Assembly: GCF_020535565.1 (NCBI RefSeq)
Contig: NZ_CP084758.1
Coordinates: 3,733,001-3,797,000, forward strand
Length of the DNA: 64,000 nt
Source: Shinella sp. XGS7
GTDB taxonomy: Bacteria; Pseudomonadota; Gammaproteobacteria; Burkholderiales; Burkholderiaceae_C
Direction of reading: 5' to 3'
Made by a program: the position numbers and the translations under genes. Under the pieces are notes generated by a model. That model searched no databases. It was not told where the DNA came from and saw only the letters and a list, made by a program, of their open reading frames with translations. Shown in pieces: positions 48,848 to 59,959 of the stretch; the first letter of the stretch is position 1, and each line of letters begins with the position of its first letter.

Positions 48848-49255
48848 TTACTGGGCCGCGGCGTCGGCGGACTGGCCGTGCTTGGCACGGTAGTCGTCCA
48901 CGGCGGCCTTGATGGCGTCTTCGGCCAGGATGGAGCAGTGGATCTTCACCGGCGGCAGGGCCAGCTCTTCGGCGATCTGGGTGTTCTTGATGGACAGGGC
49001 CTGGTCCAGGCTCTTGCCCTTGACCCATTCGGTCACGAGCGAGCTGGAGGCGATGGCCGAACCGCAGCCATAGGTCTTGAACTTGGCGTCCTCGATCAGG
49101 CCGGTGGCCGGGTTCACCTTGATCTGCAGCTTCATCACGTCGCCGCAGGCGGGCGCGCCCACCATGCCGGTGCCCACCGTCTCGTCGCCCTTGTCGAAGG
49201 CGCCGACGTTGCGGGGATTCTCGTAGTGGTCAACCACCTTGTCGCTGTATGCCAT
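48848..49255 (-). CDS. iscU: Fe-S cluster scaffold IscU
   Basis: A 135-residue scaffold where [2Fe-2S] clusters are built. The ligand cysteines and aspartate are in GAPACGDVMKL, TYGCGSAIASS and KIHCSILAED. LPPVK just before the last cysteine is the HscA recognition motif. It follows iscS by 36 bp. Confidence 0.98.
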   Translation of the reverse strand: MAYSDKVVDHYENPRNVGAFDKGDETVGTGMVGAPACGDVMKLQIKVNPATGLIEDAKFKTYGCGSAIASSSLVTEWVKGKSLDQALSIKNTQIAEELALPPVKIHCSILAEDAIKAAVDDYRAKHGQSADAAAQ

Positions 49256-49291
49256 GGTCTTACTCCAACGTGTCTTGTGTGGTCCCGCCGC

Positions 49292-50512
49292 TCAGTGCGC
49301 GGTCCATTGAATGGTGGAAAGGTCGATGCCGTCCTTGTACATATCCCACAGCGGCGAGAGCTCGCGCAGCTTGGCCACGCGATCCTTGAGCACCGTCACC
49401 GCGTAGTCGATCTCTTCCTCGGTGGTGAAGCGACCGATGGTCATGCGCAGGGAGCTGTGGGCCAGCTCGTCGCTGCGGCCCAGGGCGCGCAGCACATAGC
49501 TGGGCTCCAGGCTGGCCGAAGTGCAGGCCGAGCCCGAGGAGACGGCAATGCCCTTCACACCCATGATCAGGGACTCGCCCTCCACGAAGTTGAAGGACAT
49601 GTTCAGGTTGTGGGGCACGCGCTGCTGCAGGTCGCCATTGACGAAGACCTGCTCGATGCCCGAGAGCCCGTCCAGCAGACGCTGGTGCAGGGCGCGGATG
49701 CGCGGCAGCTCGCTGGCCATCTCTTCCTTGGCAATGCGGAAGGCCTCGCCCATGCCCACGATCTGGTGCGTGGCCAGGGTGCCGGAGCGCATGCCGCGCT
49801 CATGGCCACCGCCATGCATCTGGGCTTCCAGACGCACGCGCGGCTTGCGGCGCACGAAGAGCGCGCCGATGCCCTTGGGCCCGTAGGTCTTGTGGGAGGC
49901 CAGGCTCATCAGGTCGATGGGCAGCTGGGCGATGTCGATCTCGATCTTGCCGGTGGCCTGGGCGCCATCCACGTGGAAGATGATGCCCTTCTCGCGGCAG
50001 ATCGTGCCGATGGCCGTCACGTCCTGGATCACGCCGATCTCGTTGTTCACGAAGAGCACCGAGACCAGGATGGTGTCGGGGCGCAGCGCGGCCTGGAAGG
50101 CGGCCAGATCGATGAGGCCGTTCTCCTGCACGTCGAGGTAGGTCACCTCGAAGCCCTGGCGCTCCAGCTCACGGCAGGTGTCCAGCGTGGCCTTGTGCTC
50201 GGTCTTGAGGGTGATGATGTGCTTGCCGCGGCTCTTGTAGAACTGCGCGGCGCCCTTGAGGGCCAGATTGATGGACTCGGTGGCGCCCGAGGTCCAGACG
50301 ATCTCGCGGGGGTCGGCATTGATCAGCTCGGCCACCTGCTCGCGCGCCTTTTCCACCGCCGCCTCGGCTTCCCAGCCCCAGGCATGACTGCGCGAGGCCG
50401 GATTGCCGAAATGCTCGCGCAGCCAGGGGATCATGGCGTCGACCACACGGGGATCGACCGGCGTGGTCGCGCCATAGTCCAGGTAGATGGGGAAGTGAGG
50501 CGTCATGTCCAT
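49292..50512 (-). CDS. iscS: Cysteine desulfurase IscS
   Basis: A 406-residue PLP enzyme that takes sulfur from cysteine for Fe-S clusters and tRNA thiolation. The PLP lysine is in [16 protein letters not shown] (about residue 207) and the persulfide cysteine in [15 protein letters not shown] (about residue 330). [20 protein letters not shown] opens the protein. It follows iscR by 49 bp. Confidence 0.98.
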   Translation of the reverse strand: MDMTPHFPIYLDYGATTPVDPRVVDAMIPWLREHFGNPASRSHAWGWEAEAAVEKAREQVAELINADPREIVWTSGATESINLALKGAAQFYKSRGKHIITLKTEHKATLDTCRELERQGFEVTYLDVQENGLIDLAAFQAALRPDTILVSVLFVNNEIGVIQDVTAIGTICREKGIIFHVDGAQATGKIEIDIAQLPIDLMSLASHKTYGPKGIGALFVRRKPRVRLEAQMHGGGHERGMRSGTLATHQIVGMGEAFRIAKEEMASELPRIRALHQRLLDGLSGIEQVFVNGDLQQRVPHNLNMSFNFVEGESLIMGVKGIAVSSGSACTSASLEPSYVLRALGRSDELAHSSLRMTIGRFTTEEEIDYAVTVLKDRVAKLRELSPLWDMYKDGIDLSTIQWTAH

Positions 50513-50561
50513 GTTGTCTAGCTTCTTGACTTCGTCTTGTGCGTCTTGCGGGGCGGGTCGC

Positions 50562-51095
50562 TTACTTGCTCAGCGCATTGCCCAGGGCGAACACCGAGTT
50601 CGGTGCCGTGATGCGGATGGGCTTGACCACGGGCACGGTGGAGATGGCGCGCTTGATGGGCGCCTCTTCGATGGTCACGCCCTTGGCGAGCTGGTCTTCC
50701 ACCAGCTTGCGCAGGGACACCGAGTCCAGGTACTCGATCATCTTGGCATTCAGGCTGGTCCAGAGCTCATGCGTGATGCAGCGGCCCGTGTCCTCGCCCA
50801 TGCAGTTTTCCTTGCCGCCGCAACCGGTGGCGTCGATGGGCTCGTCGACGGCCACGATGATGTCGGCCACCGTGATGTCCTCGCTCTTGCGGCCCAGGGA
50901 ATAACCGCCGCCGGGGCCACGCGTGCTTTCCACCAGCTCGTGGCGGCGCAGCTTGCCGAACAGCTGCTCCAGATAGGACAGCGAGATCTGCTGGCGCTGG
51001 CTGATGGCCGCCAGCGCCACCGGGCCACTGTTCTCGCGCAGGGCCAAATCAATCATCGCGGTGACGGCAAAACGACCTTTGGTGGTGAGTCGCAT
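50562..51095 (-). CDS. iscR: Fe-S cluster-sensing transcriptional regulator IscR
   Basis: A 177-residue Rrf2-family regulator that binds [2Fe-2S] and represses its own operon when clusters are sufficient. The winged helix begins [19 protein letters not shown] and contains [15 protein letters not shown]. Three cysteine ligands are in [15 protein letters not shown]; the second gap (x7) is two residues longer than the x5 of E. coli IscR. The start at 51095 is set by the conserved MRLTTKGR and a GAAGGAGAA site. Confidence 0.97.
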   Translation of the reverse strand: MRLTTKGRFAVTAMIDLALRENSGPVALAAISQRQQISLSYLEQLFGKLRRHELVESTRGPGGGYSLGRKSEDITVADIIVAVDEPIDATGCGGKENCMGEDTGRCITHELWTSLNAKMIEYLDSVSLRKLVEDQLAKGVTIEEAPIKRAISTVPVVKPIRITAPNSVFALGNALSK

Positions 51096-51210
51096 GTAAC
51101 TTCTCCTTCGGTCTGGTAGGACCATCGGCCTCGGCAACAGCAGGATGACGAACCAGCGAACTGGCCATACCGGGCGCGACCGAGCGAGGCTCACGGGTTA
51201 ACCCTGGGGT

Positions 51211-51235
51211 ATGCCCGAGCATTTTACTCAATTAT
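51211..51235 (-). promoter_or_regulatory. Candidate IscR type 1 binding site upstream of iscR
   Basis: Read on the minus strand, the 25 bases begin ATAATTGAGTAAAATGCTC and end GGGCAT. About 20 of 25 positions fit the E. coli type 1 consensus (ATASYYGACTRWWWYAGTC then RRSTAT). It lies about 116 bp upstream of the iscR start, a sensible promoter distance, and implies autorepression of iscRSUA. Confidence 0.75.
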
Positions 51236-51346
51236 CGCCAGACTTGCTGGGCAACCCTCCCGGGCGGCCCGCAAAGCCCATGGCAAGCCTGCGGACATGG
51301 GGCGGAAAACGCCCCGACGCAGCCAGCCCCGCGCTCGGCCCCGAGC

Positions 51347-53491
<2,145 letters not shown>

Positions 53492-53637
53492 GGGGCGATC
53501 CCTGGGATGTCGCGCCGGCCCGCCTAGAATTCGCGGGTTGCGCAACCCGACAGGGTAGCGCAGGCGCACATCGCCTGCAGCCCGTGCAGCCGCCCCACCC
53601 TCCTCCTTACTGCCATCGTCTTGTCAGGAACGCTCCC

Positions 53638-54840
53638 ATGACCCTGTTTGCCGCCGTCGAAATGGCCCCCCGCGACCCCATCCTGGGCCTCAACGAGCAA
53701 TTCAACGCCGACACCAACCCCGCCAAGGTCAATCTGGGCGTCGGCGTCTACTACGACGAGAACGGCAAGCTGCCCCTGCTGAAGTGCGTGGCCCAGGCCG
53801 AAGCCCAGATGCAGGCTGACCCCAAGGCCCGCGGCTACCTGCCCATCGACGGCATCGCCGCCTATGACAAGGCCGTGCAGGAGCTGGTGTTCGGCGCCGG
53901 CAGCGCCGTGCTGGCCGCCAAGCGCGTGGCCACCGTCCAGGCCCTGGGCGGCACCGGCGGCCTGAAGATCGGCGCCGACTTCCTCAAGCGCCTGAACCCG
54001 ACGGCCAAGGTGCTGATCTCTGACCCGAGCTGGGAAAACCACCGCGCCCTGTTCACCAATGCCGGCTTCGCGGTCGAGACCTATCCTTACTACGACGCGG
54101 CCGGGCGCGGCATCAACTTCGAGGGCATGCTGGCCGCGCTGAACGCCGCCGCTGCCGGCACCGTGGTCGTGCTGCATGCCTGCTGCCACAACCCCACCGG
54201 CTATGACCTGACGCCTGCCCAGTGGACCCAGGTGGTGGACGCCGTCAAGGCGCGCGGCCTGGTGGCCTTCCTGGACATGGCCTACCAGGGCTTTGGCGAA
54301 GGCATTGCCGAAGACGGCGCCGTGATCCAGCAGTTCCTGGCCAGCGGCCTGGACTTCTTCGTCTCCACCAGCTTCTCCAAGAGCTTCTCGCTCTATGGCG
54401 AGCGCGTGGGCGCCCTCTCGGTGGTCTGCGCCACGGCCGAGGAAAGCGCCAAGGTGCTGAGCCAGCTGAAGATCGTCATCCGCACCAACTACTCCAACCC
54501 GCCCACCCATGGCGCCCAGGTCGTGGCCACCGTGCTGTCCACCCCCGCCCTGCGCCAACTGTGGGAGGACGAGCTGGCCGGCATGCGGGAGCGCATCCGC
54601 GCCATGCGCCAAGCCCTGGTCCAGGCCCTGCAGGCGGCCGGCGTCACGCAGGATCTGAGCTTCGTGACCCGCCAGAAGGGCATGTTCAGCTACTCCGGCC
54701 TCTCGGCCGCCCAGATGCAGCGCCTGCGCAGCGAGTTCGGCATCTACGGCGTGGACTCGGGCCGTATCTGCGTGGCCGCACTGAACGAAAAGAACCTGCC
54801 GGCTGTCGCCCAGGCGATGGCGGCCGTGCTCAAGAGCTGA
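53638..54840 (+). CDS. Aspartate/aromatic amino acid aminotransferase (class I)
   Basis: A 400-residue PLP-dependent transaminase. The PLP lysine is K248 in SFSKSFSLYGERVG, as in AspC/TyrB; CCHNPTGYDLT binds the cofactor phosphate region and the substrate arginine lies in YGVDSGRICVAAL. The start MTLFAAVEMAPRDPILGLNE at 53638 is the family N-terminus. It is divergent from uvrB. Preference for aspartate or aromatic amino acids cannot be separated by sequence alone here. Confidence 0.95.
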   Translation: MTLFAAVEMAPRDPILGLNEQFNADTNPAKVNLGVGVYYDENGKLPLLKCVAQAEAQMQADPKARGYLPIDGIAAYDKAVQELVFGAGSAVLAAKRVATVQALGGTGGLKIGADFLKRLNPTAKVLISDPSWENHRALFTNAGFAVETYPYYDAAGRGINFEGMLAALNAAAAGTVVVLHACCHNPTGYDLTPAQWTQVVDAVKARGLVAFLDMAYQGFGEGIAEDGAVIQQFLASGLDFFVSTSFSKSFSLYGERVGALSVVCATAEESAKVLSQLKIVIRTNYSNPPTHGAQVVATVLSTPALRQLWEDELAGMRERIRAMRQALVQALQAAGVTQDLSFVTRQKGMFSYSGLSAAQMQRLRSEFGIYGVDSGRICVAALNEKNLPAVAQAMAAVLKS

Positions 54841-55016
54841 GAGCCTGGGCCTGCCGAGGCGCCAAGCGCGCATTCTTGACGGCTTTGGCGGGTCGCCAGG
54901 CTGGCGTAATGCTGCGCCGCATCATTTCTGGCACTATCTTGGTGTGAAACGATGCGTGGTGCCGCGGCCTGCGTCTCGGTCGCCCTGCCCCAGCCACCCC
55001 TTAGCGAGGTCCATCC

Positions 55017-56315
55017 ATGCTGTATCAGCTCTACGAAACCCAGCGAGCCCTGCTGAGCCCCTTTGCGGAGTTCGCCAGCGCTTCGGCCAAGCTCTACAGC
55101 CACCCGCTCTCGCCCTTTACCCACCTGCCGCTGTCGCAGCGGGTGTCGGCGGGGCTGGACCTGATGCACCGCCTGGCCAAGGAGTACGAGAAGCCCGGTT
55201 TCAACATCCACAGCGTCGAAGTCGATGGCGTGGATGTGGCCGTGCAGGAGCTGGTGCCGCTGGAAAAGCCCTTCTGCCGCCTGCTGCGCTTCAAGCGCTA
55301 CACCGATGACCAGGCCGTGCTGGCCAAGATGAAGGATCAGCCCACGGTGCTGGTGGTGGCGCCGCTCTCGGGCCACCACAGCACCCTGCTGCGCGACACC
55401 GTGCGCCAGCTGCTCAAGGACCACAAGGTCTACATCACCGACTGGACCGACGCCCGCATGGTGCCGACCGAGGTGGGGCCCTTCCATCTGGACGACTACA
55501 TCGCCTATGTGCAGGAGTTCATCCGTCATATCGGCGCCACCGACTGCCATGTGATCTCGGTCTGCCAGCCCACGGTGCCGGTGCTGGCCGCCATCTCCCT
55601 GATGGCCAGCCGGGGCGAAGCCACGCCGCGCTCCATGACCATGATGGGCGGCCCCATCGACGCCCGCAAGAGCCCCACCGCCGTCAACAACCTGGCCATG
55701 AACCGCAGCTTCAGCTGGTTCGAGAACAACGTCATCTACCGCGTGCCGCCCAACTACCCGGGCGCCGGCCGCGCGGTCTACCCGGGCTTTCTGCAGCACA
55801 CCGGTTTCGTGGCCATGAACCCGGACCGGCATCTGAGCTCGCACTACGACTACTTCCTGGACCTGGTGCGCGGCGACGATGACAGCGCCGAATCCCACCG
55901 CCAGTTCTACGACGAGTACAACGCGGTGCTGGACATGCCGGCCGAGTACTACCTGGACACCATCAAGACCGTGTTCCAGGACTTCGCCCTGGTCAACGGC
56001 ACCTGGGAGGTGGACGGCGAGCTGGTGCGTCCGCAGGACATCCGCCAGACCGCCCTGCTCACCGTGGAAGGCGAGCTGGACGACATCTCCGGCGCCGGCC
56101 AGACCCGCGCCGCCCATGAGCTCTGCGCCGGCATCCCGCGCGAGCACCAACGCCACTACGACGCCATCGGCGCCGGCCACTACGGCATCTTCTCGGGCCG
56201 CCGCTGGCGCGAGAAGGTCTACCCCACGGTGCGTGACTTCATCGCCACCTACGACCAGCAGCCCCTGAGCGTGGCCGCGGCGCCCAGCCGCGCCCGCCGG
56301 ACCAAGAAAGCTTGA
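55017..56315 (+). CDS. phaZ: Intracellular polyhydroxyalkanoate depolymerase
   Basis: A 432-residue enzyme that degrades stored poly-3-hydroxybutyrate granules. The nucleophile is a cysteine, C183 in [12 protein letters not shown], at the same position as in Ralstonia PhaZ1. The N-terminus [20 protein letters not shown] and [20 protein letters not shown] are typical. Presence of this gene indicates that the organism stores PHB. The following rnfB-like gene starts inside its stop codon (TTGA), so they are co-transcribed. Confidence 0.96.
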   Translation: MLYQLYETQRALLSPFAEFASASAKLYSHPLSPFTHLPLSQRVSAGLDLMHRLAKEYEKPGFNIHSVEVDGVDVAVQELVPLEKPFCRLLRFKRYTDDQAVLAKMKDQPTVLVVAPLSGHHSTLLRDTVRQLLKDHKVYITDWTDARMVPTEVGPFHLDDYIAYVQEFIRHIGATDCHVISVCQPTVPVLAAISLMASRGEATPRSMTMMGGPIDARKSPTAVNNLAMNRSFSWFENNVIYRVPPNYPGAGRAVYPGFLQHTGFVAMNPDRHLSSHYDYFLDLVRGDDDSAESHRQFYDEYNAVLDMPAEYYLDTIKTVFQDFALVNGTWEVDGELVRPQDIRQTALLTVEGELDDISGAGQTRAAHELCAGIPREHQRHYDAIGAGHYGIFSGRRWREKVYPTVRDFIATYDQQPLSVAAAPSRARRTKKA

Positions 56316-56989
56316 GCGCCTCCACTCTCTCCCCCGCCGCCGACCTGGCCCAGCGCCTGGCCGCGGCCCTGCCCCAGACCCAGTGCACCCGCTGCGGCTA
56401 CCCCGACTGCCAGGCCTATGCCGAGGCCCTGGCCGCCGGTGAGGCCGAGATCAATCAATGCCCGCCCGGCGGGGCCGAGGGCGTGGCGCGACTGGCCGCC
56501 CTCACCGGCCGCCCGCTGCTGCCGCTCAACCCCGAACACGGGCTGGAGACGCCGCGTCAGCTGGCCGTGATCGACGAGGCCTGGTGCATTGGCTGCACCC
56601 TGTGTATCAAGGCCTGCCCGGCCGACTGCATCGTGGGCGCGCCCAAGGCCATGCACCTGATCGTGGCGGCCCAGTGCACGGGCTGCGAGCTCTGCTTGCC
56701 CGCCTGCCCGGTGGACTGCATCTCCCTGGTCAATGCCAGCGGTGAGGCCAGCGGCTGGCAGGCCTGGAGCGCGACCCAGGCGGCCGAGGCCCTGGATCGC
56801 TACCGCTTCCGCGGCGAGCGCCTGGCGCGCGAGAAGCGCGAGAACGATGCCCGCCTGCAGGCCGAGGCCCAGGCCAAGCTGGCCGATCTGCCGGCCGCCA
56901 GCCAGATCAGCGATCCGCTGGTGCTGGACCGCAAGCGCGCCATGATCGAGGCCGCCCTGGCACGCGCTCGCGCCAAGCGCGCGGAGTGA
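56312..56989 (+). CDS. rnfB: RnfB-like ferredoxin protein, orphan and lacking a membrane anchor
   Basis: A 225-residue Fe-S protein related to the B subunit of Rnf/Rsx complexes. An Fe-S (Fer4_21/'four-cysteine') domain is in [18 protein letters not shown] with a later CPPGG, followed by two [4Fe-4S] motifs [12 protein letters not shown] and [12 protein letters not shown] and a charged helical tail of about 70 residues. No hydrophobic N-terminal helix is present, unlike classical RnfB, and no other rnf genes are nearby. It starts at TTG within the phaZ stop (TTGA), which indicates coupling. It probably works as a soluble electron carrier. The nth gene, another Fe-S protein, follows. Confidence 0.88.
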   Translation: MSASTLSPAADLAQRLAAALPQTQCTRCGYPDCQAYAEALAAGEAEINQCPPGGAEGVARLAALTGRPLLPLNPEHGLETPRQLAVIDEAWCIGCTLCIKACPADCIVGAPKAMHLIVAAQCTGCELCLPACPVDCISLVNASGEASGWQAWSATQAAEALDRYRFRGERLAREKRENDARLQAEAQAKLADLPAASQISDPLVLDRKRAMIEAALARARAKRAE

Positions 56990-57036
56990 GTCGACCGCGG
57001 CCCCCCCGCAGGTCGCGGCCGGGCACAATCGCGCCC

Positions 57037-57684
57037 ATGAACAAGACCGCGATCGAGGGCTTCTTCGCCACCCTGAAGGCCGCCAACCCCTCCCCGCAGA
57101 CCGAGCTGGAATACGCCAGCGTCTTCGAGCTGCTGGCGGCCGTGCTGCTCTCGGCCCAGGCCACCGATGTGGGCGTGAACAAGGCCACCCGTCGCCTTTT
57201 CCCCGTAGCCAACACGCCGGCCAAGATCCTGGCCCTGGGCGAAGACGGTCTGGCGGACTACATCAAGACCATTGGCCTGTACCGCACCAAGGCCAAGAAT
57301 CTCTACAAGACCTGCCAGATCATCCTGGAGCAGCATGGCGGCCAGGTACCGCGCTCGCGCGAAGCCCTGGAAGCCCTGCCCGGCGTGGGCCGCAAGACCG
57401 CCAATGTGGTGCTCAATGTGGCTTTCGGCGAGCCCACCATGGCGGTGGACACGCACATCTTCCGCGTGGGCAACCGCACCGGCCTGGCCCCGGGCAAGAA
57501 TGTGCTGGAGGTGGAGCAGGCTCTGCTGCGCCGCGTGCCGCCGGCCTATCTGGTGGACGCCCACCACTGGCTGATCCTGCACGGCCGCTACATCTGCCAG
57601 GCACGCCGACCGCTGTGCGAGCGCTGCCAGGTGCGAGCCTTCTGCGACAACCCGGCCCCTACAATGGCCGGCAATGCCTCTTGA
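57037..57684 (+). CDS. nth: Endonuclease III (DNA glycosylase/AP lyase)
   Basis: A 215-residue base-excision enzyme for oxidised pyrimidines. The helix-hairpin-helix contains the catalytic lysine in LPGVGRKTANVVL, the catalytic aspartate is in AVDTHIFRVGNR, and the C-terminal [4Fe-4S] ligands have the family spacing C-x6-C-x2-C-x5-C (CQARRPLCERCQVRAFC). It starts 47 bp after the RnfB-like gene. Confidence 0.97.
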   Translation: MNKTAIEGFFATLKAANPSPQTELEYASVFELLAAVLLSAQATDVGVNKATRRLFPVANTPAKILALGEDGLADYIKTIGLYRTKAKNLYKTCQIILEQHGGQVPRSREALEALPGVGRKTANVVLNVAFGEPTMAVDTHIFRVGNRTGLAPGKNVLEVEQALLRRVPPAYLVDAHHWLILHGRYICQARRPLCERCQVRAFCDNPAPTMAGNAS

Positions 57685-57695
57685 GATGGGAAGCC

Positions 57696-57911
57696 ATGCC
57701 TAGCATCACCGACCTGCTCGACCGCGTCGAGCGCCTGCTGCTGCGTCATGAGGAGCTCCAGCGCACCAACGCGCTGCTGCAGGAGCAGTTGCAGGCCGTG
57801 GGCCATGAGCGCGACCAGCTGCGCTCGCGCCTGTCGGCGGCCCGCCAGCGCATCGACGCCCTGCTGGAGCGGCTTCCCGTCGAGAGCGAAACCGCCAGGA
57901 ACGAGAAGTAG
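57696..57911 (+). CDS. Small coiled-coil protein, ZapB-like (DUF904/TIGR02449 type)
   Basis: A 71-residue, almost fully helical protein (LLDRVERLLLRHEELQRTNA, then LQEQLQAVGHERDQLRSRL) with heptad leucines. It resembles the ZapB/DUF904 family that links FtsZ rings to the chromosome, and it lies directly upstream of zapA, which supports a cell-division role. Start at 57696 has a GGGAAG site. Confidence 0.82.
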   Translation: MPSITDLLDRVERLLLRHEELQRTNALLQEQLQAVGHERDQLRSRLSAARQRIDALLERLPVESETARNEK

Positions 57912-57919
57912 TCATCGAT

Positions 57920-58258
57920 ATGAAGCAAATGGAAGTCACGATCATGGGCCAGAGCTATCTGCTCGGCTGCCCCGAGGGCGGCGAGGCCCTGCTGTCTCGC
58001 GCCGTGGCCCAGGTCGACCGCGAGATGAGCGCCATCCGCGACGCCGGCCGGGTCAAGGCCCGCGAGCGCATTGCCGTGCTGGCCGCGCTGAACCTGGCCT
58101 ACCAGCTGGCCGAAGGCCCCGCCGCCGCCAGCAGCGCCACCGCGGCGCCGGCCGCTTCGACCAGCCCCAACGGCAGCGACACCGTGCCCTCGCCCGAGCT
58201 CGAGGCCCTGATCCGCCGCCTGGACGAAGCCCTGGGCCAGGACGGCCAGCTGCTCTGA
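57920..58258 (+). CDS. zapA: Cell division protein ZapA
   Basis: A 112-residue FtsZ-bundling protein. The N-terminal beta unit MKQMEVTIMGQSYLLGCPEG and the helix RERIAVLAALNLAYQL are typical. A low-complexity Ala/Ser linker (about residues 66-88) precedes a short C-terminal helix. It is followed by 6S RNA, an arrangement shared by many proteobacteria. Confidence 0.95.
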   Translation: MKQMEVTIMGQSYLLGCPEGGEALLSRAVAQVDREMSAIRDAGRVKARERIAVLAALNLAYQLAEGPAAASSATAAPAASTSPNGSDTVPSPELEALIRRLDEALGQDGQLL

Positions 58259-58312
58259 GGCACGCCTGTCGCCCGGCGCTGCATCACCGCCAGCGTCGGC
58301 GCGCGTGAAGGC

Positions 58313-58318
58313 ATAGAA
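58313..58318 (+). promoter_or_regulatory. Candidate -10 of the 6S RNA promoter
   Basis: TAGAAT lies a few bases upstream of the predicted 6S RNA 5' end (about 58323), in a 337-bp stretch without protein genes. A convincing -35 was not identified. Confidence 0.5.
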
Positions 58319-58322
58319 TCAT

Positions 58323-58503
58323 GGCGTCCATCGCGTTCGCGTGAGCTCTATATTTCCTTGAACCGATGCTCTACGAGCAAGGGCTTGGAAAATACCCGGC
58401 GGGCGTGATCGTCTCGCGTCAGATGAACCCGAAGCCCGGTTGACCTCGCCCACCTGAATCCCCCTGGGTTCAGGAATGCGGTTCACGGTTCGCGGTGGAC
58501 ACC
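58323..58503 (+). ncRNA. ssrS: 6S RNA
   Basis: The 181-nt region between zapA and the EVE gene folds as 6S RNA. The 5' end GGCGTCCATCGCG pairs with the 3' end CGCGGTGGACACC (12 of 13 pairs, counting G-T), an inner stem CGTGAGC/GTTCACG continues it, and a long bulged central region follows. A hairpin CCTGAATCC/GGGTTCAGG near the 3' end resembles that of E. coli 6S RNA. 6S RNA mimics an open promoter and sequesters sigma-70 RNA polymerase in stationary phase. Position after zapA supports the call. Confidence 0.88.
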
Positions 58504-58595
58504 TTATCCCCAGCGCAAGAAGCACGCATAAGCCTCGGCGGCCGCAGTCCTCGCCGGTGAATGCCGCAGAGCATCGCAGGCACGGAGACCGCCGC

Positions 58596-59069
58596 ATGAG
58601 CTACTGGTTGATGAAGTCCGAGCCCGAGGAGTGCTCGATCGACGACCTGGCCCGCCTGGGCCGGGTGCCCTGGACCGGGGTGCGCAACTACCAGGCCCGC
58701 AACTTCATGCGCGACGACTTCGCCCTGGGCGACGGCGTGCTCTTCTACCACTCCTCCTGCCCCCAGCCCGGCATTGCCGGCCTGGCCGAGGTCTGCAGCG
58801 CCGCCTACCCGGACGCCACGCAGTTCGATCCCGCCAGCCCCTATCACGACCCCAAGTCGGATCCCGCCAAGCCGCGCTGGCTGCATGTGGACGTGAGCTT
58901 TGTGCGCAAGACCCGCCTGCTGGCCCTGCCCGAGCTGCGCCAGACCCCGACGCTGGCCGGCATGCGCCTGCTCCAGCCCGGCAACCGGCTCTCCATCACG
59001 CCGGTCACGCCCGCCGAGTGGCAAGAGATCCTGAAACTTCTGGACGCTGCGTCCCCCTCTCCCCGATGA
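58596..59069 (+). CDS. EVE domain-containing protein
   Basis: A 157-residue single-domain protein of the PUA-like EVE family (thymocyte nuclear protein 1 type), which is thought to bind modified bases in DNA or RNA. MSYWLMKSEPEECSIDDL and WTGVRNYQARNFMRDDFALG are hallmark segments, and GDGVLFYHSS continues the fold. It ends in an ATGA overlap with the TauE/SafE gene. Its role in the cell is not known. Confidence 0.93.
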   Translation: MSYWLMKSEPEECSIDDLARLGRVPWTGVRNYQARNFMRDDFALGDGVLFYHSSCPQPGIAGLAEVCSAAYPDATQFDPASPYHDPKSDPAKPRWLHVDVSFVRKTRLLALPELRQTPTLAGMRLLQPGNRLSITPVTPAEWQEILKLLDAASPSPR

Positions 59070-59878
59070 ACCTCGATCCCCTGTTCCTGGCCGAGCTGCT
59101 CGCGCTCGGCCTGTGCTCCGGCTTTCTGGCCGGCCTGCTGGGCATTGGCGGCGGCATGCTGATGGTGCCCTTCCTGACCTGGATGCTGTCCAAGCAGGGC
59201 GTGTCCGCCGATATGGCGGTGAAGATGGCCATCGCCACCTCCATGGCCACCATCATGTTCACCTCCATCTCCAGCGTGCGCGCCCACCACAAGCGCGGCG
59301 CGGTGCGCTGGGAGCTGGTGCGGGGCCTGGCACCCGGCATTCTGATCGGCGGCCTGGTCGCTGGCGCCGGCATCTTCGCCCTGCTCAAGGGCAGCTGGCT
59401 GGCCCTGGTGTTTGCCGGCTTCGTGAGCTTCTCGGCCTTCCAGATGCTGCGCGACAAGAAACCCAAGCCCAGCCGCCAGATGCCGGGCACGGCCGGCCAG
59501 ATCGGCGCGGGCGCGGGCATCGGCCTGCTCTCGGGCCTGGTGGGCGCGGGCGGCGGCTTTGTCTCTGTGCCCTTCATGACCTGGTGCAATGTGCCCATCC
59601 ACAATGCCGTGGCCACCAGCGCGGCCCTGGGCTTTCCCATCGCCCTGGCCAATACCCTGGGCTATGTGATCGGCGGCTGGAACCTGGCGCCCGCCCTGCC
59701 CGGCGCCCTGGGCTACCTCTTCCTGCCGGCCCTGGTGGTGATCGCCGCGGCCAGCGTGACCATGGCGCCGCTGGGCGCCAAGGCCGCCCATGCGATGAAC
59801 GTCAAGCAGCTCAAGCGCGCCTTCGCCCTGCTGCTCTTCGTGCTGGCCGCCTACATGCTCTACAAGGGTCTGAGCTGA
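59066..59878 (+). CDS. Sulfite exporter TauE/SafE family membrane protein
   Basis: A 270-residue transporter with about eight helices and two repeated halves. Each half carries a glycine-rich motif (GLLGIGGGMLMVPFL near residue 22 and GLVGAGGGFVSVPFM near residue 160), typical of this family of anion exporters. The start at 59066 overlaps the EVE stop, so they are coupled. A strong terminator follows. Substrate could be a sulfur compound or organic anion. Confidence 0.92.
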   Translation: MNLDPLFLAELLALGLCSGFLAGLLGIGGGMLMVPFLTWMLSKQGVSADMAVKMAIATSMATIMFTSISSVRAHHKRGAVRWELVRGLAPGILIGGLVAGAGIFALLKGSWLALVFAGFVSFSAFQMLRDKKPKPSRQMPGTAGQIGAGAGIGLLSGLVGAGGGFVSVPFMTWCNVPIHNAVATSAALGFPIALANTLGYVIGGWNLAPALPGALGYLFLPALVVIAAASVTMAPLGAKAAHAMNVKQLKRAFALLLFVLAAYMLYKGLS

Positions 59879-59895
59879 AGCATGGACTGATAAGC

Positions 59896-59923
59896 AAAAC
59901 GCCACCCTCGGGTGGCGTTTTTG
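59896..59923. terminator. Bidirectional terminator between the TauE/SafE and GGDEF genes
   Basis: AAAACGCCACC and GGTGGCGTTTT form an 11-bp stem with a 4-base loop, flanked by A and T runs, so it can stop both convergent genes. Confidence 0.92.
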
Positions 59924-59959
59924 TTGGGGCAGCCCCCAGGCGCCGCAGCCTCTGAGCGC

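Noticed and set aside
54929..54943. Sigma-54-like -24/-12 element upstream of phaZ (TGGCAC then TGGT)
   Set aside because: The -12 element lacks the essential GC, and no enhancer-binding protein gene is nearby.
59113..59955. Alternative open frame over the TauE/SafE gene
   Set aside because: Only the chosen frame gives eight membrane helices and the paired glycine-rich motifs.
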